From an uncultured Actinomycetes bacterium (GTDB lineage: Bacteria; Actinomycetota; Thermoleophilia; Gaiellales; F1-60-MAGs149), in the NCBI GenBank assembly GCA_903847495.1, contig CAINDT010000358.1:1-7422 (forward strand): a stretch of DNA of 7,422 nt. The letters are read 5' to 3'. Position numbers and translations under genes: made by a program. Positions within the stretch are counted from its first letter, which is position 1. Each line of letters begins with the position of its first letter. Positions 1-4,960 of this stretch are shown piece by piece. The notes beneath the pieces are model-generated. The model was not told the origin of the DNA, did not search any database, and worked only from the letters and a program-made list of their open reading frames with translations.

Positions 1-116
1 CCGTGCACGGAGACGGCGACGGCGCCGACGGCGCCGACGAGGTCGTCGCCGTCAAGACGCTCGCCAGCGATCTCGAGCGAGGCGTGGGGGAGTCCGGGCA
101 GCAGGCTGGTCGTCAC
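1..116 (-). CDS. N-terminal fragment, possible AMP-forming acyl-CoA ligase (runs off left edge)
   Basis: Reading leftwards from a GTG at 116-114 gives about 38 uninterrupted codons before the window edge. The segment ending LEIAGERLDGDDLVGAVGAV resembles the opening of ANL-superfamily (acyl-CoA synthetase, AMP-binding) proteins, where a short beta-hairpin 'aL.i.GerlsyaeL' is followed by an alanine-rich helix. All catalytic motifs would lie outside the window, so the family call is a resemblance only. The start is chosen because a TANNNT box (TAGACT, 129-124) sits exactly 7 nt upstream, the spacing seen at other first genes here, and there is no Shine-Dalgarno sequence. The gene is divergent from the DUF3891 gene with only 35 bp between start codons. 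It could also be an unrelated protein, but the codon bias supports real coding. Confidence 0.5.
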   Translation of the reverse strand, partial: MTTSLLPGLPHASLEIAGERLDGDDLVGAVGAVAVSVH

Positions 117-123
117 GCGCGGC

Positions 124-129
124 AGTCTA
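124..129 (-). promoter_or_regulatory. -10 box TAGACT, leaderless type, for the left-edge gene
   Basis: TAGACT on the minus strand ends 7 nt before the GTG at 116-114, so transcription would begin at or next to the start codon. No convincing -35 hexamer is visible. It lies only 9 bp from the opposing -10 box of the DUF3891 gene. Confidence 0.55.
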
Positions 130-138
130 TCCGGCGGC

Positions 139-144
139 TATCGT
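139..144 (+). promoter_or_regulatory. -10 box TATCGT, leaderless type, for the DUF3891 gene
   Basis: TATCGT is followed by a 7-nt spacer (CCGCGGC) and the ATG at 152. No Shine-Dalgarno sequence precedes this ATG, which fits leaderless transcription. The -35 position would fall around 116-121, on the start codon of the divergent gene, and no clear -35 hexamer is seen there. Confidence 0.55.
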
Positions 145-151
145 CCGCGGC

Positions 152-853
152 ATGATCTGCAGTCGGTCCGGCCAGGGGTGGGAGCTGGTGCGCCAGCCCG
201 ATCACGGCGTACTCGCCTGCGCTCTGCTCGATGCGATTGCTGATGCACCGCGCGGCCCGCTGGAGGGCTTTCGCCTCGCCGTCGCCCACCACGACGACGG
301 CTGGGGCCAACGAGACCGCAAGCCACGTGCCGGTGACGGTGAGGGGCCCGAGTCGTTTCTCGAGCTGTCGCTGCCCGAGCATCTCGAGATCTCCGGCGAG
401 TCCGTCCGGCTCGCGGGCGACCTGCACCCCTACGCCGAGGCGATCGTGGCGCTGCATGGCGCTTGGCTCCACGGCGCCCGCATCGTGCAGGATCCGGAGC
501 TCGCCGAGCAGCGCGATGCGGTGATCGGCTCGTGGCGGGCGCTCGCCGAGCAGCGCGCGGACGAGCTCGGTGTCGCACCGGCCGACCTGCACCACGATCA
601 GCGCCTCTGCGCGATGGTCGACTTCATGTCGCTGTGGCTCTGCGGCTGGCCCGAGGGCGACGAGCTGGCGCTCGAGCGTCCGAGCGGCGAGGATGCGGAT
701 GTCGAACGCGACGGCGACGTGGTGCGTCTGCCCGCGGCGCTTCTGCCGGCGAGCTGCGACCTCGTCGTCCCCGTGCTGTCGGTGGCGGGGGCCGTTCCCT
801 TCCCGATCGTTGGCGAGTCCGTGCGGACGATCTCGCTCGTCGCCGTCGCCTGA
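152..853 (+). CDS. DUF3891 family protein
   Basis: This encodes a 233-residue soluble protein with no signal peptide or membrane segment. Its pattern matches the DUF3891 family: an opening strand followed by QPDH (residues 15-18), HHDDGW (46-51), a 'G-P-ESFLEL' block (65-72), LHPYAEAIVALHGAW (91-105), and a late D-x-x-SLWLC block (157-164). The conserved His/Asp residues (His18, His46/47, Asp48/49, His102, Asp157) look like a possible metal or catalytic centre, somewhat reminiscent of HD-type hydrolases. That is inference, as I know of no established biochemical role. The length fits the family. The ATG at 152 is supported by the opening 'MI...' typical of the family and by a -10 box 7 nt upstream. 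The gene is single, divergent from the left-edge gene, and converges on alkA with only 4 bp between stop codons. Confidence 0.8.
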   Translation: MICSRSGQGWELVRQPDHGVLACALLDAIADAPRGPLEGFRLAVAHHDDGWGQRDRKPRAGDGEGPESFLELSLPEHLEISGESVRLAGDLHPYAEAIVALHGAWLHGARIVQDPELAEQRDAVIGSWRALAEQRADELGVAPADLHHDQRLCAMVDFMSLWLCGWPEGDELALERPSGEDADVERDGDVVRLPAALLPASCDLVVPVLSVAGAVPFPIVGESVRTISLVAVA

Positions 854-857
854 CCGG

Positions 858-1703
858 CTACAGCCCCCAGAGGTGCATCGTCGCGACCCCGCGGTAGGGG
901 CGCCAGGCCTCGCCGCGGCGGCGTGCCTCGGCCTCGGTCGGTCGCTTGCCGCTGCCATCGGCGAGGGCGACGAGCACGCCGAGGTCGGCTGCCGGGAACG
1001 CATCGAGGTCGCGGATCGCGCGCATGCGCACGTACATGGCAGTCCACGGACCGATGCCCTTGAGCGCGACGAGCGCGGCCTGGGCTGCCTCGGGGTCGGC
1101 GGTGGGGGAGAGATCGACGCCGCCGGACGCAACCAGCTCGGCAATCGCGCGCAGCGCATCGCGACGCGCGTTCGGCAGACCGAGCCCGTCGAGGTCGCCC
1201 GCGGCGACGGCCGCGGCAGCGGGGAAGACGATGCCGCCATCCGGCAGGCGTCGCCCATGGCGCTCGGCGAGGCGCATCGTCAGCGTGCGGGCGGCGGCGA
1301 CGGAGACCAGCTGGCCGAGCACCGCACGGGCGCACATCTCCCACGCGTCCCACGAGCCGGGCATGCGCAGGCCCGGGTGCTCCGCCACGCGCGGGCCGAG
1401 GACGGGGTCGTTGGCGAACGCCGTGAGCCACGGTCGCGGGTCGTCGTCGAGGCCGAGTAGGTGACGGACGCGAGGTCGTGCTGCGGCGAGCGCGCTCTCG
1501 CTCCACGCCGACACCTCGACGCCGGTCGTGCCCGCTGCGCGCAGCGTGATGCGGCCGGCCCCGCGACCGAGCGCCGCCGTGCGCGTGTAGGTGGAGCCAT
1601 CCCACTCGTCGATGCCGACGACCGTCCGCTGCCCGAGCCAGGCGAGCGTGCCGGGGACGTCGATCGGCGAGCGGCCGCGCTCGATTGCCGCTACGCGAGC
1701 CAC
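858..1703 (-). CDS. alkA: DNA-3-methyladenine glycosylase II (AlkA-type HhH-GPD)
   Basis: This base-excision repair enzyme removes alkylated bases such as 3-methyladenine from DNA by cutting the N-glycosidic bond. The 281-residue protein has an AlkA-type N-terminal domain (about residues 12-85), the segment RAVLGQLVSVAAART (126-140), the helix-hairpin-helix LKGIGPWTA (214-222), and DAFPAADLG (234-242). Asp240 in that last segment aligns with the catalytic Asp238 of E. coli AlkA. The C-terminal W-R-P-Y-R...LW signature (267-279) is also present. It lacks the Ada methylphosphotriester/AraC N-terminal domains to which many actinobacterial AlkA proteins are fused. The GTG start at 1703 overlaps the end of the phosphotransferase gene by 13 bp, with GAGGG (1711-1707) just upstream as a ribosome site. 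It is the last gene of the minus-strand operon. Family assignment is secure; the exact lesion range is not known. Confidence 0.93.
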   Translation of the reverse strand: MARVAAIERGRSPIDVPGTLAWLGQRTVVGIDEWDGSTYTRTAALGRGAGRITLRAAGTTGVEVSAWSESALAAARPRVRHLLGLDDDPRPWLTAFANDPVLGPRVAEHPGLRMPGSWDAWEMCARAVLGQLVSVAAARTLTMRLAERHGRRLPDGGIVFPAAAAVAAGDLDGLGLPNARRDALRAIAELVASGGVDLSPTADPEAAQAALVALKGIGPWTAMYVRMRAIRDLDAFPAADLGVLVALADGSGKRPTEAEARRRGEAWRPYRGVATMHLWGL

Positions 1704-2536
1704 GAGCCCTCGCGGCGTTCGAGCGCGTCAATCAGGCGGCGGCGCGTGCGGAGTGCCAACTCGGAGTCGTCGCCAGAGCGCGCGGCGAGCCACGCGACGG
1801 ACAGCAGCTCCCGTACGTGGATCGCGGAGGCCAGTGCGCGACGATCGACCGCGCCGTCCGCGGATTCGTAGCCGGATAGGAACGACGGGAAGCGCGACGG
1901 TGGGGTGCCAAGGCGCCGCTCTACGACCTCGAGCGGCGCGAGGTCGTAGACGGCAGGACCCACGGACAGGAACTCGGGATCGATCAGCACCCACCAATCG
2001 GCGCTGGCCGGCCACCAGTTGCCGAGATGCGCATCGCCGTGGATCACCGTCGGCGGCCCCGCGACCTCCGGCCAGGCGGTATCGATCGCACCGAGCAGAC
2101 GGCCACGTTCGTCCCCGGTGAAAACGGCATCCGCACGGTCGAGCCACCGCTCTGCGATCGCGTGGGGATCGAACGCGGGCAGGTCGAGCCCCCGCTCCAG
2201 CGCGGCGCGGCCACGGGCATGCAGGCCAGCGAGGCAGGCGCCGGCGATGCCGAGGTCGCGGTGCGCATCGCCGTCCGGCGTGATGCGCGGATACGACACG
2301 ATGAGCGCGCCCTCGAGCTCGACGGCCTCGGCGAGCGGCTCCAGTACGTGCCCGTCCAGCTCGCCGATCGCCGCCAGCACGCGACGGGTATCGGCGTCTG
2401 CGTGGGGAATGACGCGCGCGACACGCGTGTCATCGACCTGCACGGTGATCGCATCGGCGGCCCGCAGCACCCGCGCCTCCGTCGGATCCGCACCGAGCGC
2501 GGCGCAGGCGAGGGCGACCGCCTGCTCGGGCGTCAC
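1691..2536 (-). CDS. APH/choline-kinase-like phosphotransferase
   Basis: This is a small-molecule kinase of the aminoglycoside-phosphotransferase fold, 281 residues and cytoplasmic. The catalytic-loop (Brenner) motif HGDAHLGN is at 166-173, with catalytic Asp168. The metal-binding segment LIDPEFLSVGPAVYDLA is at 184-200, with Asp186 in the DFG-like position. The N-lobe is diverged: the usual ATP-anchoring Lys strand reads R-V-A-R-V (38-42). The substrate is unknown. The fold covers antibiotic, homoserine, choline, fructosamine and sugar kinases, and nothing here points to antibiotic resistance. The frame stays open upstream to 2632, but the GTG at 2536 is preferred because it forms a GTGA stop/start overlap with the small gene before it, and the protein then begins with a typical N-terminal helix. 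It sits third in the operon behind a SIS-domain protein, which makes a sugar-like substrate conceivable (inference). Confidence 0.85.
   Translation of the reverse strand: MTPEQAVALACAALGADPTEARVLRAADAITVQVDDTRVARVIPHADADTRRVLAAIGELDGHVLEPLAEAVELEGALIVSYPRITPDGDAHRDLGIAGACLAGLHARGRAALERGLDLPAFDPHAIAERWLDRADAVFTGDERGRLLGAIDTAWPEVAGPPTVIHGDAHLGNWWPASADWWVLIDPEFLSVGPAVYDLAPLEVVERRLGTPPSRFPSFLSGYESADGAVDRRALASAIHVRELLSVAWLAARSGDDSELALRTRRRLIDALERREGSWLA
1707..1711 (-). promoter_or_regulatory. Ribosome binding site for alkA
   Basis: GAGGG ends 3 nt before the GTG start of alkA and lies inside the last codons of the phosphotransferase gene. The spacing is short but usable. It helps to fix the start, because no other sensible start follows before the conserved N-terminal region. 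Confidence 0.4.
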
Positions 2537-2715
2537 GACTCGAGAGAGCTGATCGCGTCCTCGACCAGCGACAGCGCATCCTCGACGGTGTCGGGGACCG
2601 GCTGCTCGGTCTGGCGCAGCAGGGTCACGCACTGCTTCAGTGCGTGGTCGGCGCCCCGTAGGTGCTGCATCGCCGTCACAAGCTCCTGAGCGGCCGGGGT
2701 CATCTCGCTGCTCAC
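2533..2715 (-). CDS. Small acidic helical protein, 60 aa, unknown function
   Basis: I do not recognise a family. The protein is predicted to be two amphipathic helices: residues about 7-33 (heptad-like hydrophobics in QELVTAMQHL and ALKQCVTLL) and about 41-59 (TVEDALSLVEDAISSLES). They are separated by a proline-containing turn, QPVPD (37-41). It has one Cys and no membrane segment or signal peptide. Its status as a real gene rests on context. A strong GAGGAG site lies 7 nt before the GTG start, its start is 1 bp after the SIS gene's stop, and its own stop overlaps the next gene's start (GTGA). An internal ATG at 2703 is an alternative start, four codons in. It could be a helical partner or regulator of a neighbour (inference). 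Confidence 0.75.
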   Translation of the reverse strand: MSSEMTPAAQELVTAMQHLRGADHALKQCVTLLRQTEQPVPDTVEDALSLVEDAISSLES

Positions 2716-2716
2716 G

Positions 2717-3871
2717 TCACCACTCCTCGTTGCCCTCGAGGATCGCCGCGGCCTCGCGCCACGGTGCCTCCTCGCGCCGGATCAGGTCGGGATACGTACC
2801 GCGGTCGTGCACGAGCTCGAGCGTGAGCAGCTGGAGGGCGATCGCCGAGGCGGTCAATGCACTCGTCGTCGGCGTCAGCTTCGCGGCATGGGGGAGCGTC
2901 ATGCGCCCGGCGTTCGTGAGCTCGCGGCCCCAGCTGCCCTCGACGGCGGGGACGAGGATCGCGGCGCACGGCATGCCGACGTGGCGCGACGCGCGCAGCA
3001 GCAGCCGGCCGCGATCCGTGCGACGAGCACGGCCACGATGTTCGGTTGCGATCACGACCAGGCCGGTTCGCTCGTCGCAGGCGGGCAGATGGCCGTGACC
3101 GAACGTCTCGAGCTCACGCGCAGCAGAGGGGAGGTGCAGTCCCTCCTCGACCTTCAGCACGAGCTCGTCAGCGGTGATGCGGTCGTAGCCGCCGCCCACC
3201 ACGATCAGGCGCTCGATGTCGCGGAAGCTCTTGGCGATCTCGCTGGCCTGCTGCTTGAGGCCGCGGCACTCGTCGAGGTGCTGCTCGAGCGCCGCTGCGT
3301 CGAGCTCCTTGCCCGAGACGTGTCCCGCGATCAGCGCACCCGCCACCATCGGCGAGAGATAGCCGACGGTGTGGCACCAGCCCTTGTCGTCGGCGGGGGT
3401 CACGAGCACGATGTCGGCGAATTCGGAGCAGATCCCGTCGGCCTTGGCGGTGATGAGTGCGGTCGATTGACCAGCCTCGCGCGCGGCCTTGAGCGCCAGC
3501 AGCGTGGCGCGCGTACCGCCCTCATGCGAGATGCCGATCGTGAGGCCCGCGGGCGCCGGGTCGATCGAGGATTCGAGCGATTCGCGACCGACGACACGCA
3601 CGCCACGATGGCCGAGCGCCTCGTCAAGTTGCACGGCGACGCTGCGGGCGGCGTGCTCGCTCGTACCGCAGCCGGCGACGGTGATCGACGTGCCGGCGGC
3701 GTGGGCCTCCTTCACCTTCTTGGCGATCCGCGCCGCGGTCTGCCCGAGCTTCTTGTTCGAGGCGATGCGCGCGGCGAGCGCCGGCTCGGAGTCGATCATC
3801 TCCTCCATTACCCACGGGCGCTCGGAGCGCAGTTCGGGGAACCAGTCCTCATGCCATTGCGGAGTGCTCAT
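2717..3871 (-). CDS. Double SIS-domain sugar-phosphate isomerase-like protein (GlmS C-terminal-like)
   Basis: This is a 384-residue cytoplasmic protein related to the isomerase half of GlmS, without a glutaminase domain. The first SIS domain spans about 50-185. It contains GCGTSEHA (67-74), a phosphosugar-binding loop, and SHEGGT (115-120) where GlmS has SQSGET. The second spans about 215-330, with VVGGGYDRITADELVLKVEEG (224-244) matching the GlmS 'G-R-G...E..LKLKE' helix, and ELETFGHGH (253-261) in place of ELKHG. The C-terminal PDLIRREEAPWREA (361-374) is typical of actinobacterial SIS proteins. It probably isomerises or deglycates an amino-sugar or fructosyl phosphate, as AgaS/FrlB-type proteins do; the substrate is unknown. 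The ATG at 3871 follows a -10 box by 7 nt. The same frame stays open antisense as far as 6118, which I treat as meaningless. It is first in the operon and divergent from the ROK kinase. Confidence 0.85.
   Translation of the reverse strand: MSTPQWHEDWFPELRSERPWVMEEMIDSEPALAARIASNKKLGQTAARIAKKVKEAHAAGTSITVAGCGTSEHAARSVAVQLDEALGHRGVRVVGRESLESSIDPAPAGLTIGISHEGGTRATLLALKAAREAGQSTALITAKADGICSEFADIVLVTPADDKGWCHTVGYLSPMVAGALIAGHVSGKELDAAALEQHLDECRGLKQQASEIAKSFRDIERLIVVGGGYDRITADELVLKVEEGLHLPSAARELETFGHGHLPACDERTGLVVIATEHRGRARRTDRGRLLLRASRHVGMPCAAILVPAVEGSWGRELTNAGRMTLPHAAKLTPTTSALTASAIALQLLTLELVHDRGTYPDLIRREEAPWREAAAILEGNEEW
2723..2728 (-). promoter_or_regulatory. Shine-Dalgarno site GAGGAG for the 60-aa gene
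   Basis: GAGGAG is encoded by the last two Glu codons of the SIS gene and ends 7 nt before the GTG at 2715. It is the best ribosome binding site in the window. It contrasts with the first genes of transcription units, which have none. Confidence 0.65.
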
Positions 3872-3878
3872 GCAGGCG

Positions 3879-3884
3879 AGTCTA
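3879..3884 (-). promoter_or_regulatory. -10 box TAGACT, leaderless type, for the SIS operon
   Basis: TAGACT on the minus strand is followed by a 7-nt spacer (CGCCTGC) and the ATG at 3871. No Shine-Dalgarno sequence is present. No good -35 hexamer is visible at 17-18 bp. The hexamer is identical to the one serving the left-edge gene. It would drive the whole 858-3871 unit. Confidence 0.55.
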
Positions 3885-3889
3885 CGGCA

Positions 3890-3899
3890 GACGGCCGTC
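3890..3899. repeat. 10-bp perfect palindrome GACGGCCGTC, candidate operator
   Basis: This perfect inverted repeat lies in the 75-bp divergent region between the SIS and ROK genes, 5 bp upstream of the SIS -10 box, where a bound protein would block RNA polymerase. Palindromes of this composition arise easily in GC-rich DNA, so an operator role is only suggested by position. Confidence 0.25.
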
Positions 3900-3909
3900 G
3901 TCATCGGGA

Positions 3910-3938
3910 TTCGTCGCCATTTCGCAACGTGGTAGGCT
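3910..3938 (+). promoter_or_regulatory. Promoter for the ROK kinase gene: TTCGTC - 17 bp - TAGGCT
   Basis: TTCGTC (3910-3915) and TAGGCT (3933-3938) are 17 bp apart. The -10 box ends 8 nt before the ATG at 3947, so the transcript is expected to start at or just before the start codon. The -35 is a poor match to TTGACA but has ideal spacing. Confidence 0.5.
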
Positions 3939-3946
3939 CGCCGACT

Positions 3947-4912
3947 ATGAGCGAGCGCATCTGCGGGGTGGATCTCGGCGGCACGAAGATCGAGGTCGTG
4001 GTCGTCAACGCCGATCGGAAACTCCGGGGGCAGTGTCGCGTGCCGACGCCCCAGGACGGCGGGCCGCAGAGCGTTGTCGACGCAATCGTCGGCGCGGTGC
4101 AGGCTGCCTGCGATGACGCCGGCTGCGCCACGAAGGCCCTCAAGGGCATCGGCATCGGTGCCCCGGGCGCGGTCAACGCCGAGCGCGGCCTGCTCTCGCG
4201 CGCGCCGAATCTGTCCGGTTTTGTCGACGCCTTCCCCCTGGCGGAGGCCGTCGGCGGCGCCTGCGGGGCGAAGGTGAAGCTCGGCAACGACGTCGGCGTG
4301 GCGGTGCTCGGCGAGCTCGAGCTCGGCGCCGGCCGCAAGCTCCAGAGCTTTGTCGGCATCTGGTGGGGCACCGGCGTCGGCAGCGGCATCGTCCTGCAGC
4401 GGAAGATGTGGCACGGACGCGGAGCCGCGGGCGAGCTCGGGCATACCGTGATCCAGCGCGGCGGACTGGCCGAGCCGAACGGCATGGTCGGCACGATGGA
4501 GGCCTACGCCGGCCGTCGCAACATGGAGACGCGGGCGCGGGAGGCCGTCGCGGCCGGGCAGACGTCGGTGCTCTTCGAGTTGATGGAGCAGGCGGGCAAG
4601 GAGCGGCTGTCGTCGAGCATCTGGAGCAAGGCGCTCGCGCAGGGCGATCCGCTCGCGACGCAGCTGATTGGCGAGGGCGTCGCCGCGATCGCCGCCGCCG
4701 CCGCGAACGCGGTCAACATCCTCGACGTCGAGGCGATCATCCTCGGCGGCGGGCTCGGCACGCGCTTCGGCCAGCCGATGGCGGACCGCATCGGCGCGGC
4801 GATGCGGCCGTATCTGTTCCAGCCGGACAAGGCGCCGCCGGTCGTCACCGCGGCACTCGGCGACAAGGGTGGGGCAATCGGCGCCACACTGCTCGTCGGC
4901 GCCAAGCGCTAG
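3947..4912 (+). CDS. ROK-family sugar kinase (glucokinase-like), zinc motif absent
   Basis: This predicted cytoplasmic kinase phosphorylates a hexose such as glucose, mannose or N-acetylhexosamine at C6, using ATP or possibly polyphosphate. The 321 residues carry the N-terminal phosphate-binding motif DLGGTK (9-14), the catalytic Asp in LGNDVGVA (112-119, Asp115), the second phosphate loop GTGVGSGIV (141-149), and the sugar-binding GELGH (162-166). They continue with EAYAGR (185-190) and the adenosine-side motifs LGGGLGTR (266-273) and GDKGGAIGA (305-313). The usual ROK zinc motif CxCGxxGC after GELGH is missing: the segment reads GGLAEPNGMVGTMEAYAGR, with no cysteine anywhere after residue 106. 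His166 and Glu185 are kept. The ATG at 3947 is fixed by the promoter 8 nt upstream and by the DLGGTK position. It is divergent from the SIS gene and 48 bp before the binding-protein gene, which has its own -10 box. The specific substrate cannot be read from sequence. Confidence 0.9.
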   Translation: MSERICGVDLGGTKIEVVVVNADRKLRGQCRVPTPQDGGPQSVVDAIVGAVQAACDDAGCATKALKGIGIGAPGAVNAERGLLSRAPNLSGFVDAFPLAEAVGGACGAKVKLGNDVGVAVLGELELGAGRKLQSFVGIWWGTGVGSGIVLQRKMWHGRGAAGELGHTVIQRGGLAEPNGMVGTMEAYAGRRNMETRAREAVAAGQTSVLFELMEQAGKERLSSSIWSKALAQGDPLATQLIGEGVAAIAAAAANAVNILDVEAIILGGGLGTRFGQPMADRIGAAMRPYLFQPDKAPPVVTAALGDKGGAIGATLLVGAKR

Positions 4913-4948
4913 ACGATCGCCGCTTCGCCCTTTCGCGCGGATTTGCCG

Positions 4949-4954
4949 TACTCT
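4949..4954 (+). promoter_or_regulatory. -10 box TACTCT, leaderless type, for the binding-protein gene
   Basis: TACTCT is followed by a 6-nt spacer (GAGCCA) and the ATG at 4961. It supports that ATG over an in-frame TTG at 4943, which lies upstream of the -10 box. It lies in the 48-bp gap after the ROK gene. No terminator is visible in that gap, so some read-through from the kinase gene is possible. Confidence 0.5.
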
Positions 4955-4960
4955 GAGCCA

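Noticed and set aside
11..40. Short GGCGCCGAC tandem repeat near the left edge
   Set aside because: It has only two copies and is explained by Gly-Ala-Val codons in the left-edge coding frame.
113..1258. Long minus-strand frame covering the DUF3891 gene and part of alkA
   Set aside because: The sequence is Arg/Ala/Pro/Ser-rich without motifs, and both overlapped genes have strong family matches.
1691..2536. Antibiotic-resistance reading of the APH-fold kinase
   Set aside because: The motifs shown are shared by the whole kinase fold, and there is no mobile-element or resistance context. The operon setting points to metabolism.
2537..2632. Extension of the phosphotransferase to a start at 2632
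   Set aside because: The extra 32 residues are Arg/Ala/Pro-rich and unlike the family's N-terminus, and they overlap the 60-aa gene. The GTG at 2536 gives a standard 4-bp stop/start overlap.
2807..3946. Upstream extension of the ROK frame across the SIS gene
   Set aside because: It is antisense shadow. The ROK fold begins at DLGGTK, nine residues after the ATG at 3947.
4943..4960. In-frame TTG start at 4943 for the binding protein
   Set aside because: It lies upstream of the TACTCT box, and the ATG at 4961 begins a normal signal peptide directly.
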